NCBI GenBank assembly: GCA_003225055.1
Contig: QIAU01000179.1
Coordinates: forward strand, 1-64,000
Source of the DNA: Acidobacteriota bacterium
GTDB taxonomy: Bacteria; Acidobacteriota; Terriglobia; Terriglobales; Acidobacteriaceae
Length of the DNA stretch: 64,000 nucleotides
Reading direction: 5' to 3'
Position numbers and translations under genes: made by a program. Positions 16,339 through 25,547 of the stretch are shown here, one piece after another (position 1 is the stretch's first letter; each line of letters starts with the position of its first letter). The notes under the pieces are model-generated. The model saw nothing but the letters and a program-made list of their open reading frames with translations, did no database searches and was not told the DNA's origin.

Positions 16339-18309
16339 CTAGTTCACTCGCGGCGCCCGAGCGGCCAGCGGCCAGGGCTTCTTCGGGACATCCACTACCA
16401 ACCTGCCCGCGTGCAACGTTTCGCTTTGGTCCGCGTCAGCCCGACCGTTCCAGACCCCCCGAATCTCAACTTTCTCTGGCTTGCGGCTGGCCATCTTGCT
16501 CGGCCGCCGGTTCTGCTTCTCCACGTACGCCTTGATCACCTGCGAAGCGACTCGCGCCGCCAGATATCCGTGCTCACCTTCTTCCAGCAGAGCGCAAACC
16601 ACAATCTCCGGATTGCGCCGCGGTTCTACGCCGACAAACCAGCCGTTGTCTTTGAACTTGGTCTTGCCATTGGCTAAGCGCGCCTTGGCGAGGTTGCTGA
16701 TGGTCTGCGCGCTGCCGGTTTTGCCGGCAAAGTCGATGCCCTCGAGATGAGCGCTGGGCGCCGTCCCGATCGGGTTCACGACATTCGCCATGGCGTCGGT
16801 AATAATCTGCCAGTTAGCCGGATCAATCGGAACCCTCACTTCATCCGGCATGTCCGCGGCCGGCAACACGTTGCCCGGAAAATCTCCCGGGAAGGCAACA
16901 TGCGGTCGCTGCAGAACACCGCCGCTGGCTACCCCGCCTATGGCTCGAGCCAACTGGATCGGGGTTACGGCGACAGCGCCCTGCCCGATGCCCACCGAGA
17001 TGGTTTCACCCGCGTACCACTTCTGCTTGAAGTTGCGAATCTTCCATTCTTCCGAGGGCATAACCCCGGCAACTTCCTGGGGAAGGTCGATTCCAGTTTT
17101 CTGTCCCAGGCCCAGCGCGGTTGCGTATTTTGCGATGCGGCCGATGCCCAGCTTTTCCGCCAGGGTGTAAAAGAACACATCGCACGATTGATAGATTGCC
17201 TTGCTGATGTTGGTTACGCCATGGACGCGGTGCTCAGACGTCACCCAACACTTGAAGTAGCGTCCGTAGAAGCTGGCTCCGCCTGCGCAATTTACCTTCA
17301 TGTCTTGAGCGATTCCTTCCTCGAGGCCAGCCGTCGCCATGATGATTTTGAAAACCGAGCCGGGCGCCAGTTGCGCCTGAATCGCCTTGTTCAGCAGGGG
17401 GTGATTCTCGTCGCTGACCAGCTTGTTCCATTCGTCACGCGAGATGCGCACCGCGAAGTTGTTGGGATCGAAAGTGGGGCGGCTCACCATGGCCAGAATT
17501 TCGCCCTTGCGCGGGTCCATAGCCACGATGGCGCCATTTTTGTCGGCCAGGGCTTGTTCGGCGGCAATCTGCAGATCGACGTCAACGGTCAGCTTTAGCT
17601 GCTCACCGGGAACCGCCGGGGTTGAGTCCAGTTGCTGTACTTCTTTTCCTCGACTGGTTACCACCGAACGCCGCGATCCGTTCTTGCCCATCAACATTTG
17701 GTTGTACTGCTTCTCGACGCCAGAGACTCCGACCACGTCGCCCGGGTTGTAGAACTCAAACTGCGGCTGGTTGAGCATGTCCTCCGTCACTTCGCCCACG
17801 TACCCGATCAGGTGGGCCATAAAGCCCTTGCGAGGATACAAACGCCGGTACGCCATGATCGTGTCCAGCTCGGGCAGCTCGTTGCGATGCGCCTCAATGA
17901 AGGCCAACTCGTCAGGTGTGATGTCTTCTTTGAGGAAAATCGGCTGGTACTGCGGCATCGATGCGAAATGACGCACCCGGCTGCGTATCTCCTCCGAGGT
18001 CGTGTGCAGGCCCTGGGCAATCGGAACGGCGTCGGCATTGAGGTCCCGGCCCTGATCGCGCAGCAGCAACGCGGTAAAGGAGGGATAGTTGTCGACGATA
18101 GTCCTTCCTTCGCGGTCCAGAATTTTTCCGCGGGGCGCGAGAATGGGAACGTTGCGGATGCGATTCTTTTCCGCTTGCGACGCGTAGAAGTCTTGCTGCA
18201 TAACCTGGAGGCGCCATAGGCCGTAGGCCAGGAGCAAAAAGATGCCGAGAATGATGTACTGTACCCCGGTGAGGCGCACCGGCGAGACTTTTTCGTCGCG
18301 ACCTAACAT
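16339..18309 (-). CDS. mrdA: Penicillin-binding protein 2 (peptidoglycan transpeptidase)
   Basis: 656 residues. One N-terminal transmembrane segment (about 15-33) is followed by the class B PBP dimerisation domain, and then the transpeptidase domain. The active-site SxxK is S318-V-F-K321, the SxN-type motif is SCD, and KTG occurs in FAGKTGSAQT. A basic C-terminal extension of about 45 residues follows the catalytic domain. PBP2 crosslinks side-wall peptidoglycan with RodA. It lies between mreD and rodA in the usual mre order. Confidence 0.93.
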   Translation of the reverse strand: MLGRDEKVSPVRLTGVQYIILGIFLLLAYGLWRLQVMQQDFYASQAEKNRIRNVPILAPRGKILDREGRTIVDNYPSFTALLLRDQGRDLNADAVPIAQGLHTTSEEIRSRVRHFASMPQYQPIFLKEDITPDELAFIEAHRNELPELDTIMAYRRLYPRKGFMAHLIGYVGEVTEDMLNQPQFEFYNPGDVVGVSGVEKQYNQMLMGKNGSRRSVVTSRGKEVQQLDSTPAVPGEQLKLTVDVDLQIAAEQALADKNGAIVAMDPRKGEILAMVSRPTFDPNNFAVRISRDEWNKLVSDENHPLLNKAIQAQLAPGSVFKIIMATAGLEEGIAQDMKVNCAGGASFYGRYFKCWVTSEHRVHGVTNISKAIYQSCDVFFYTLAEKLGIGRIAKYATALGLGQKTGIDLPQEVAGVMPSEEWKIRNFKQKWYAGETISVGIGQGAVAVTPIQLARAIGGVASGGVLQRPHVAFPGDFPGNVLPAADMPDEVRVPIDPANWQIITDAMANVVNPIGTAPSAHLEGIDFAGKTGSAQTISNLAKARLANGKTKFKDNGWFVGVEPRRNPEIVVCALLEEGEHGYLAARVASQVIKAYVEKQNRRPSKMASRKPEKVEIRGVWNGRADADQSETLHAGRLVVDVPKKPWPLAARAPRVN

Positions 18310-18600
18310 GAATTCTCAGTTCCCGGTTCTCGGTTGCCGTTCCTAGCAGGCGGACGTCGTTCCGAGGTTAAACACACTTCCCGCTTGGGCAAAGCCAGAT
18401 TGGAGGGTGTTTCGATTATTGTAACTCCACTCTGGCCTGGGCGGACGTAGCCGCGTTTGCCGCGGTGACCAAGGTCACTCGCATCAGTTCTCGGTCCCTG
18501 GTTCCGGGTTGCCGGTTTTTCGGTTCCCATTGCTCTCTGGCGGAGGTCTCGGCGCCTGCCGTTTCTCCGAGAAACGAGAACCAGGCACTCGGAACTGCCC
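18310..18600. repeat. Repeat-rich gap between mreD and mrdA
   Basis: Contains imperfect copies of GGTTCTCGG/GGTTCCCGG on one strand (18311-18343, 18482-18530) and complementary CGAGAACCAGG near 18570-18590. The copies can pair with each other in the operon transcript. There is no gene. Confidence 0.5.
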
Positions 18601-19119
18601 TCAAGCTCTCTGTTTTAGCCGATCTAGGACGGCAAACAGGACGACGGCGACGCCGGCGTTGGCGACTGCGGCGACGAACTCGTGCGCCCAGTTCCACTGG
18701 ACGCTGAGGCTGACCATGCCGCGCGCCACGACGAAGTAGATGACTTCATGGACCAGGTAGAAGAAAACCGTACCGAGAAAGCGAGCGCCGACATTCTCGA
18801 CGTCAATTCGCACGCCCAACGATGACGCGCCATATCCAACTACGGTCTTGGCGATTCCGTAAATACCAATAGGCTGATGTGTCAGCGAGTCCTGCAGCAG
18901 GCCGATCAGAGCACCGGTGATTAGCCCCGCGACCTGGCTGCGGCGTGCTACCGCGAAGAAGATCACCACCAGCAGGGGCAGATCGAACATCGCGAAGAAC
19001 GGAAAACGCAAGGGTATGAACCCCTGCAGGAAGAGCGCGATCAGTGGTACCAGGACGGCTACCGGCAGATTGAACCGATATACCTCAACCTGTTCTTGGG
19101 AAGTGTAGAGGATCTGCAC
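18601..19119 (-). CDS. mreD: Rod shape-determining protein MreD
   Basis: 172 residues with about five transmembrane segments. FFAVARRSQVAGLITGALIGLLQDSL, with the GLLQD motif, is characteristic of MreD. It starts 1 nt after the mreC stop, so translation is probably coupled. MreD is the membrane scaffold linking MreB and MreC to PBP2 and RodA. The size fits the family. Confidence 0.88.
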   Translation of the reverse strand: MQILYTSQEQVEVYRFNLPVAVLVPLIALFLQGFIPLRFPFFAMFDLPLLVVIFFAVARRSQVAGLITGALIGLLQDSLTHQPIGIYGIAKTVVGYGASSLGVRIDVENVGARFLGTVFFYLVHEVIYFVVARGMVSLSVQWNWAHEFVAAVANAGVAVVLFAVLDRLKQRA

Positions 19120-19120
19120 G

Positions 19121-20518
19121 CTACTGGCGTTTATCCTCCACCGGCGCCGGTTCTGGCTTGGCGCTCTTGTCCTCCGGCTTAGCCGCCGGAGCAGAGCTCC
19201 TGGGGACGACCGCAGGCTTCTGAACTACAGCCGGTTTCACACTGCCGGGCGCTGCCGTAGTTGTGGCCGCGGTGGCCGGCTTCAGAACATCCCCGACAGG
19301 TACTTGAGAAGGGGGCGTCGTCTCAGGTGCGCCTGCCGAATTCTTCACGTTCAGATTCGCATTGGCCGGCGGGGTTTTGGGAAGGAGGGCCTCGGGCTGC
19401 GCTAGTAAGGTCTTGCCGGGAACGGTGACGCCCGGACCCGCCGGCTTCATGCCGGGGAGCGGATTGAAGGTAGCGGGTTTGGCCGCTCCATTCGGAGTTC
19501 CCAGAGTTCCTGGAGTTGCACCCTCGAACACGGTTCCCCGCGGCGTGACCACCGGGGTCTTGGCCGGAACTGCCGGCGTAGCGGCTGCTTTCTTGGGATC
19601 AACGACCGGCTTATCCGGCACAGAGGGCAGGCGCTGGCTCAAAACATCCACAGCGCGAACCCGTCCTGCCATCTCGCCGGGCACCGGCAACTTCGTTTCG
19701 ACGCCCGTTACCACCAGAACTTCTTCGAGCTTGCTCAAGTTGGCAGCCGGCTTCACGATGATGTTGAGAAATGAGTCAGCCCCGGCTTTCACCCCCGACA
19801 CCGTTCCGATGGTGAGCCCTTTGGGGAAAATCTGGTCGCCACCGCTGGTGATCACACGTTCTCCGGGTTGTACCGACTCGTCGTTCATTACTCTTTCAAC
19901 GGCAACACCTCCCAGTGGCGTGCCACGCAGGACGCCCTGGAGACGGGACCTCTCGAGAATCACTCCGACTCCGCTGCTTTGGTCGTTGATCAGCAGCACC
20001 AGCGAAGTTGAACCATAGACGTGCAAAACCTTCCCGACGACTCCGTCAGCCGTGAGAACCGCCTGGTCGGGCTCGATTCCGTCTTTTGATCCTTTGTCGA
20101 TGTAAACCGAACGGGACTGCTCGCTGCCGCTGGAGCCGATTACTTGGGCAGCGAGGGTCTTGGAGATGAATTTTTCTTTGAAGCCCAGCAGCAGTTGCAA
20201 GCGGCGAGCCTGCTCCGCGTCTTCCGAGAGGCGTACCTGCTCCAGCCGCATGCGCTCGATTTCTTGCTTGAGCTCGCGGTTCTCGGCGCGCACACCGCGG
20301 AGATAGACGTAGTTGTGCCACATGCCCCCCGTGCCTTGCTGCATCCAGATTACGGCCTTCTCAAACGGCGTGACTGCGCTGACGGCCCAGATGCGAATCA
20401 GGCGAGTATCCTCGGCATTGGCGGAGCGCTTGACCTGCACCGCCAATCCCAGTACCTGCGCAAACAAAACAGCCACCAGGATGCTCACGTTCCGGTGGCG
20501 TGTGATTAGGTTCTCCAT
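19121..20518 (-). CDS. mreC: Rod shape-determining protein MreC with a long Pro/Ala-rich tail
   Basis: 465 residues. It has an N-terminal membrane anchor (about 12-26), a coiled-coil stretch (ENRELKQEIERMRLEQVRLSEDA), and the beta-barrel MreC core with SRSVYIDKGSKDGIEPDQAVLT and GVIVKPAANLSKLEEVLV-like signatures up to about residue 280. The last roughly 180 residues are low complexity, rich in Pro, Ala, Thr and Lys. The usual MreC is 280-370 residues, so the tail is a large extension. It acts in the periplasm as a scaffold for the elongasome. Confidence 0.9.
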   Translation of the reverse strand: MENLITRHRNVSILVAVLFAQVLGLAVQVKRSANAEDTRLIRIWAVSAVTPFEKAVIWMQQGTGGMWHNYVYLRGVRAENRELKQEIERMRLEQVRLSEDAEQARRLQLLLGFKEKFISKTLAAQVIGSSGSEQSRSVYIDKGSKDGIEPDQAVLTADGVVGKVLHVYGSTSLVLLINDQSSGVGVILERSRLQGVLRGTPLGGVAVERVMNDESVQPGERVITSGGDQIFPKGLTIGTVSGVKAGADSFLNIIVKPAANLSKLEEVLVVTGVETKLPVPGEMAGRVRAVDVLSQRLPSVPDKPVVDPKKAAATPAVPAKTPVVTPRGTVFEGATPGTLGTPNGAAKPATFNPLPGMKPAGPGVTVPGKTLLAQPEALLPKTPPANANLNVKNSAGAPETTPPSQVPVGDVLKPATAATTTAAPGSVKPAVVQKPAVVPRSSAPAAKPEDKSAKPEPAPVEDKRQ

Positions 20519-20524
20519 GACTAC

Positions 20525-20632
20525 CGTTTCAAGTTTCCAGTTTCTGGTTTCAAGTTTCGAAAGGCTTAGGTTCTATGCTTAGACCGAGCTCCGGACACCT
20601 CACCAGAAACTTGAAACCCGAAACTCGAAACT
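20525..20632. repeat. GTTTCAAG repeats forming an inverted pair between mreB and mreC
   Basis: GGTTTCAAGTTTC (20546-20558) is perfectly complementary to GAAACTTGAAACC (20606-20618), giving a 13-bp stem in the operon transcript. Both arms are embedded in further imperfect heptamer copies (CCAGTTTCTGG and CCCGAAACTCGAAACTG). It may act as an attenuator or RNA-stability element between mreB and mreC. Confidence 0.65.
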
Positions 20633-20633
20633 G

Positions 20634-21698
20634 CTACTCGATCGAAATTTTGCGCAGCAGCTTGAAGTCGCTGAGCATTTTGCCTGTGCCCAGCACTACG
20701 CTGCAGAGCGGATCGTCGGCGATGGATACCGGCAAGCCGGTTTCTTCGCGGATTCGCTTATCTAAATTCTTCAGCAGTGCGCCTCCCCCGGTGAGCACGA
20801 TACCGCGATCGCTGATGTCCGCGGAAAGCTCAGGGGGCGTACGTTCCAGGGCTACGCGAATGGCGTTCATGATCGTCGAAACACATTCGCTCAGCGCTTC
20901 GCGAACTTCGCTGTCATCTACGGTGATCGTCTTGGGCACGCCTTCAATCAGGTTGCGGCCTTTGATTTCCATGGTCAGCGGCTTGTCCAGCGGATAGGCA
21001 GAGCCGATTTCAATCTTGATCTGTTCGGCCGTGCGCTCGCCGATGAGCAAGTTATATTTCCGCTTCAGGTAATTCATGATGGCTTCATCCATCTGGTTGC
21101 CGGCCATGCGCACGGAACGCGAATAGACGATGCCACTCAGAGAAATGACCGCGATATCGGTGGTGCCGCCACCGATGTCTACCACCATGTTTCCGCTCGG
21201 TTCAGTGATGGGCAGACCGGCGCCGATTGCGGCCACCATGGCTTGCTCCACCAAATGCACTTCGCTGGCCTTGGCACGATAAGCCGAGTCCATCACGGCG
21301 CGCTTTTCTACTTGCGTAATTTCCGAAGGCACCCCGATCACGATGCGAGGATGCACCAGCATCTTGCGGTTGTGCGCCTTCTGGATGAAGTAGTTGAGCA
21401 TCTTCTCGGTAACCTTGAAGTCGGCGATGACGCCGTCCTTCATGGGCTTGATGGCGACGATGTTGCCCGGCGTGCGGCCAAGCATCTCCTTTGCCTCTTT
21501 GCCTACGGCTTCAACTTCACCGGTATTCTTGTTGATGGCAACGATGGAAGGCTCGTTCACCACAATGCCCTTGCCGCGCGCGTAGACCAAGGTGTTAGCT
21601 GTCCCCAGATCAATCGCGAGGTCGCTGGAAAATACGCTGAAAAGCGAGCGCAGGTTATGAATACGCGAAGCGTTGCTGTGGAATCCGTTCGATGACAT
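20634..21698 (-). CDS. mreB: Actin-like cell-shape protein MreB
   Basis: 354 residues. It has the actin-family motifs: phosphate 1 [20 protein letters not shown], connect and phosphate 2 [17 protein letters not shown], and adenosine [15 protein letters not shown]. MreB polymerises on the membrane and positions the side-wall synthesis complex. GAGAGAG about 15 nt upstream is a candidate ribosome-binding site. First gene of the mreB-mreC-mreD-mrdA-rodA series. Length is typical. Confidence 0.96.
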   Translation of the reverse strand: MSSNGFHSNASRIHNLRSLFSVFSSDLAIDLGTANTLVYARGKGIVVNEPSIVAINKNTGEVEAVGKEAKEMLGRTPGNIVAIKPMKDGVIADFKVTEKMLNYFIQKAHNRKMLVHPRIVIGVPSEITQVEKRAVMDSAYRAKASEVHLVEQAMVAAIGAGLPITEPSGNMVVDIGGGTTDIAVISLSGIVYSRSVRMAGNQMDEAIMNYLKRKYNLLIGERTAEQIKIEIGSAYPLDKPLTMEIKGRNLIEGVPKTITVDDSEVREALSECVSTIMNAIRVALERTPPELSADISDRGIVLTGGGALLKNLDKRIREETGLPVSIADDPLCSVVLGTGKMLSDFKLLRKISIE

Positions 21699-21873
21699 TG
21701 CTCAGACTTCTCTCTCTAAAATTTGTGTTTCGACCGCTTACGCCGGAATTTGCCCGTTTTCTTGCCGCTTGTCTGGAGAAGGGGATCTCTCCATAGATTC
21801 TATATGGAAATCGTCTTTTTTGGCGGCACACGAAAGTTCTTGCACTGCCAGTTGCCTCCCGGGAGTCCGGCTT

Positions 21874-23154
21874 CTACTGGATCACCACCGTCTTCTGCTG
21901 AGTATTTACACCGCCACGGGCGTTCTGGGTAGTGACGGTGATCAGACTCTCCCCTAACGGCAGGGGCGGCGTGAAGTAATGAAAAGAGCCATCCGACCCG
22001 ATGAAGGGCACTTCCCTTCCGTTCACCATGACCCGGGCTCCGATTTCGGTCTTGCCCGTCACCTCGATGACATGACCGTGCTGAACAAACGGGCTTAGCT
22101 CAAGGCTCATGGCAACCGTGTCTTTGCCCTTGGGAATGATGGTAAAGCGGTTCTTCTCGCTTTCCACCGATTCTTTCCCCGCGGGGTCATAGGACTGGAC
22201 CGCCCAATAATAGGCGCCTTCGGTCAAGCCTGATACCCGCACCTCGGGGGTGGGAATCCTGGTGTCGATAATGGTCGAGGAGAAGTACGGGTTGCGGGAG
22301 ACGCGCAGGCGATATCCAGCCGCGTTGGCCATGGGAGTCCACGCGAAATCAATGTCTTTGCTCTCGCCGGCTATGAAAATAGGGGCCATGTTAGCCGGAG
22401 AGATCGGGGTGGGCGGACCCACCTCCTTGCTCTTGGCCATCTTCGTGGAGTCTTTCTGGAAACTGACCTTTTCGAAGTCAGCTAGGTGGACGGTTTGGGT
22501 GCCCCGGACGATGTCGCCGGATCCTTTCTTGACTAAAATTTCGTGCTTGTCGGCCTTGGGATCATTCTGAACCATGGCCGCGCTGTCGGGCGCGAAGGAG
22601 GCCGTGGCTCCCGCAATGTTTACCTTGGAACTGGAGCCTTGGACGTAGGTTCCGGTGGCCAGGTCCACCGTACCGGTGCTTACCGTGACGGCCACGCTGG
22701 TTTGCTGCTTGTCATTGGCCGCATTTTCCTCGATGACAATGAGCGAATCTTGCTTAACCGTGTAGTTGGTACCGTCGTTGAAGACGACTTTAGCCATACC
22801 CTCGGAGGTGGTTTGAATGACGTCGCCCTTTTCGAGGGGCAGACTGTAATCGGCGGTCCGCCAACTGTTGCTATTAGCCTTCTTGACCTTGACCACACCT
22901 TCGAGGTTGGTGAAATGGGCCTGTCGGCTGCTGGAGGCGCTTATTTTGTCGGGAGTTGCCTCTCCCGCGATGGCCTCGAAGATCCGGTTACCGAGTTTGC
23001 CAGCTTGCTCGATCCCGGCGTGGGTAGCTTGCGGAAATGCAAAGTGCAGGGCGGCAACAATAATCAACAAGACGGCGAGCACCATCAGCACCACACTGCG
23101 GTAGGTGACGGTCCTCCATGCGAGGTAAATTCCGGGTTTTCGTCTGTCTGACAC
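21874..23154 (-). CDS. FecR-domain protein with fibronectin-III-like C-terminal domains
   Basis: 426 residues. A membrane-spanning N-terminal segment (about 17-38) precedes a FecR-type domain of about residues 70-200 (KANSNSWRTADYSLPLEKGDVIQT, VVFNDGTNYTV). A Fn3-like module (about 255-345, GYRLRVSRNP..., YYWAVQSYDPAGKES) and a terminal Ig/beta domain follow. Such proteins in Acidobacteriota are common and anchored in the inner membrane facing the periplasm. There is no ECF sigma factor or TonB receptor in the neighbourhood, so classic FecR signalling is unlikely. It may be structural or peptidoglycan-related. Confidence 0.75.
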   Translation of the reverse strand: MSDRRKPGIYLAWRTVTYRSVVLMVLAVLLIIVAALHFAFPQATHAGIEQAGKLGNRIFEAIAGEATPDKISASSSRQAHFTNLEGVVKVKKANSNSWRTADYSLPLEKGDVIQTTSEGMAKVVFNDGTNYTVKQDSLIVIEENAANDKQQTSVAVTVSTGTVDLATGTYVQGSSSKVNIAGATASFAPDSAAMVQNDPKADKHEILVKKGSGDIVRGTQTVHLADFEKVSFQKDSTKMAKSKEVGPPTPISPANMAPIFIAGESKDIDFAWTPMANAAGYRLRVSRNPYFSSTIIDTRIPTPEVRVSGLTEGAYYWAVQSYDPAGKESVESEKNRFTIIPKGKDTVAMSLELSPFVQHGHVIEVTGKTEIGARVMVNGREVPFIGSDGSFHYFTPPLPLGESLITVTTQNARGGVNTQQKTVVIQ

Positions 23155-23209
23155 TGGCCGCTACAGAATCCTGTTAAATCCTAGAAAGTACGAGATAAGT
23201 CGAAGGTTA

Positions 23210-23449
23210 TCACAGGGTTGCGGAAGGAGAAACGGTAACTTGGATGCAGGCAGGTACTGAGGTAACTTGGCTCCGAGAAGAGCCGCTTTGCGGGGGGACG
23301 CCCTGCCGGTCAATACCGGTCAACACCGCCACGGCTATGCCGATGACAGCCACTCCGAAGGTGAAAAAGGCACGCCTATTACGCTGCGGATGGGTGTGAG
23401 GCTGTTGTTTTCTTCCCCCGTCGCTCGAAACAGACCAGAACCCCAGCAA
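23210..23449 (-). CDS. Possible small membrane protein after the MnhB-like gene
   Basis: A 79-residue frame beginning with TTG. It contains a hydrophobic segment AFFTFGVAVIGIAVAVLTGI, and just upstream in the same frame lies another, LFGLTAAVLLGFWSV. No family was recognised and the start is uncertain. It begins 12 nt after the MnhB-like stop, so it could be a remnant of a further Mrp/Mnh-type subunit or random frame. Confidence 0.25.
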   Translation of the reverse strand: MLGFWSVSSDGGRKQQPHTHPQRNRRAFFTFGVAVIGIAVAVLTGIDRQGVPPQSGSSRSQVTSVPACIQVTVSPSATL

Positions 23450-23460
23450 AACCGCCGCGG

Positions 23461-23772
23461 TTAGGCCGAATAAAGATCGTCCAATCGATAGGGAATCGTG
23501 CCTCCGGAAAAAACATCACCCGTGGTTCCAAGGGGGAGCACATTTTCGGAGAAAAATCCTAATCCGGCGGCTTCCCCCAGCTCGACCATCGCTTGACCGG
23601 TAATCTTTTTGAAAGTCTCGAGATCGCCGGCGAGATAGACCAACAAGGGGGCAGTAGCCAGGATGACGCCGCCTTGAAAATCGCCACCCGGCGTCAGTTG
23701 GCCATGCGTGATTAGGTAGATACCAAAGACAACGCCGATCAGCAGGACGTGCAGGATGGAGTCTCGCTTCAT
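23461..23772 (-). CDS. Orphan MnhB/MrpB-domain subunit of a cation/proton antiporter
   Basis: 103 residues. A membrane segment (about 7-22) is followed by the hallmark HGQLTPGGDFQGGVILATAPLLVYLAG of MnhB subunits. A short GTTGDVFSGGTIP tail follows, and then the protein ends. Typical MnhB is about 130-150 residues and ends in a further membrane helix, so this copy is short at its C-terminus. No other mnh/mrp genes (A, C-G) surround it. Mrp antiporters need the full set, so it may be a remnant or have another partner. Confidence 0.65.
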   Translation of the reverse strand: MKRDSILHVLLIGVVFGIYLITHGQLTPGGDFQGGVILATAPLLVYLAGDLETFKKITGQAMVELGEAAGLGFFSENVLPLGTTGDVFSGGTIPYRLDDLYSA

Positions 23773-23924
23773 GGTGCCGCCAAGGACGCTACGCCCCTCA
23801 ATCTAGAGAGGAACCCAGGGACCCGAGGTTGCCTAGCGACCGCCGAGGCATGATCCGCGTCACTTGCCGCTCCCCTAGCCGGGCGGTACGATGAGTAGTT
23901 TCAGGAATCGTCCCAGGAGGCTTT

Positions 23925-25463
23925 ATGGCTACTGACACGGTGACCTCTGCCCCGATACTGGGCTCGGCCACCCGGTCGAAGATCCTTAAGAACTTCATCG
24001 ATGGCGAGTGGGTGGAGTCGGTCAGCGGCGAGACGTTCGAGAATCAGAACCCGGCTGACACGCGGGACCTCGTCGGAATTTTCCAGAAGTCAGGCAAACA
24101 GGATATAGACGCGGCCATTGAGGCGGCCAAGCGTGCATTTGCGAAATGGCGGCTGGTGCCTGCGCCGCGTCGCGCCGAAATCGTCTACCGGGCGGCCGAG
24201 ATGCTCATCGAACGCAAGGAAGAGTACGCCCGCGACATGACTCGCGAGATGGGCAAGATTCTGAAGGAAACCCGCGGGGACGTGCAGGAGGCCATTGACA
24301 CCGCTTATTACATGGCGGGGGAAGGCCGGCGCATGTTTGGACCTACCACTCCTTCCGAGCTGCCTAACAAGTTCGCCATGGCCATACGCCAGCCGCTGGG
24401 CGTCTGCGCCATGATCACGCCGTGGAACTTTCCGATGGCGATTCCCTCCTGGAAGCTGCTACCGGCAATTGTGTGCGGCAACACCTGCGTGATCAAGCCG
24501 GCGCAGGACACGCCGCTCTCCACTTTCAACCTGGTGCGCACATTGACGGACGCCGGCGTCCCCCGGGGCGTCCTGAACATCGTCAGCGGCTTTGGTTCTC
24601 GCCTTGGCGCGCCGCTCATGGAGCATCCGGACGTGCGGGCCATTTCGCTGACCGGTTCGACCGATGTCGGCCGCATCGTTGGCACCACGGCGGCCAAGAG
24701 TTTCAAACACTGCTCGCTGGAGCTGGGCGGCAAGAACCCGATGATCGTGCTCGATGACGCCAATCTTGAGTTGGCTCTTGACGGCGGCCTGTGGGGCGGC
24801 TTTGGTACGACCGGGCAGCGTTGCACGGCGACCAGCCGCATCATCGTGCAGAAAGGCGTTTATGGTGAGTTCGCCCACCGCTACGTGGAGCGAGCTAAGA
24901 CTTTAAAGATCGGAAACGGGCTCGACGAGTCGGTGGATATGGGCCCCGCCATTAACGAAGCCCAACTGAAGACCGACCTCAATTATGTTGAAATCGGCCG
25001 GTCGGAAGGGGCCAAGCTGCTATGCGGCGGACATCGGCTGGAGCAGGGTGAGTTCAAATATGGCTGGTTCATGGAGCCTACGGTGTTCGGCGACGTCGAT
25101 CCGAAGATGCGCATCGCGCAGGAAGAAATTTTCGGGCCGGTCGTCTCCATTATTCCGTGCGACAACCTGGAGCATGCCATCCAGATCGCTAACGACATCG
25201 AGTACGGGCTGTCGTCGGCGCTGTACACCAAGGACGTGAACCGGGCTTTTAAAGCCATGCGCGACCTCCATGCCGGCATCACTTACATCAACGCGCCAAC
25301 CATCGGCGCCGAGGTGCACCTGCCCTTTGGCGGAGTGAAGGCCACCGGCAACGGACACCGGGAAGGCGGCATCGGTGCAATCGATTTCTACACCGAGTGG
25401 AAATCGGTCTACGTGGATTATTCGGACAAGCTCCAGAAAGCGCAGATCGACCGGGGGGATTAA
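23925..25463 (+). CDS. NAD(P)-dependent aldehyde dehydrogenase
   Basis: 512 residues with all ALDH landmarks: the [18 protein letters not shown] cofactor loop, catalytic Glu about 266 in LELGGKNP and catalytic Cys about 300 in TTGQRC. The length and the N-terminal [18 protein letters not shown] fit the ALDH superfamily broadly, including semialdehyde-type subfamilies. Oxidises an aldehyde to the acid. The substrate cannot be read from the sequence. It is followed by a palindromic repeat and an aminotransferase, which together suggest amino-acid semialdehyde metabolism. Confidence 0.88.
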   Translation: MATDTVTSAPILGSATRSKILKNFIDGEWVESVSGETFENQNPADTRDLVGIFQKSGKQDIDAAIEAAKRAFAKWRLVPAPRRAEIVYRAAEMLIERKEEYARDMTREMGKILKETRGDVQEAIDTAYYMAGEGRRMFGPTTPSELPNKFAMAIRQPLGVCAMITPWNFPMAIPSWKLLPAIVCGNTCVIKPAQDTPLSTFNLVRTLTDAGVPRGVLNIVSGFGSRLGAPLMEHPDVRAISLTGSTDVGRIVGTTAAKSFKHCSLELGGKNPMIVLDDANLELALDGGLWGGFGTTGQRCTATSRIIVQKGVYGEFAHRYVERAKTLKIGNGLDESVDMGPAINEAQLKTDLNYVEIGRSEGAKLLCGGHRLEQGEFKYGWFMEPTVFGDVDPKMRIAQEEIFGPVVSIIPCDNLEHAIQIANDIEYGLSSALYTKDVNRAFKAMRDLHAGITYINAPTIGAEVHLPFGGVKATGNGHREGGIGAIDFYTEWKSVYVDYSDKLQKAQIDRGD

Positions 25464-25470
25464 GCAGAGG

Positions 25471-25528
25471 TTTCACCGCCGAGATCGCCGAGCAAAATCC
25501 CGTGGTCTTGGCGGTCTCGGCAGTGAAA
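25471..25528. repeat. TTTCACCGCCGAG inverted repeat
   Basis: TTTCACCGCCGAGATCGCCG at 25471-25490 (plus AG) is mirrored by the reverse complement of CTTGGCGGTCTCGGCAGTGA(AA) at 25507-25528, with 18 of 22 positions matching. It forms a hairpin with a 14-nt loop between the aldehyde dehydrogenase and the aminotransferase. Related single copies occur at 26760 and 46072. Confidence 0.6.
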
Positions 25529-25547
25529 AAAGCAGAGAGAACAACTG

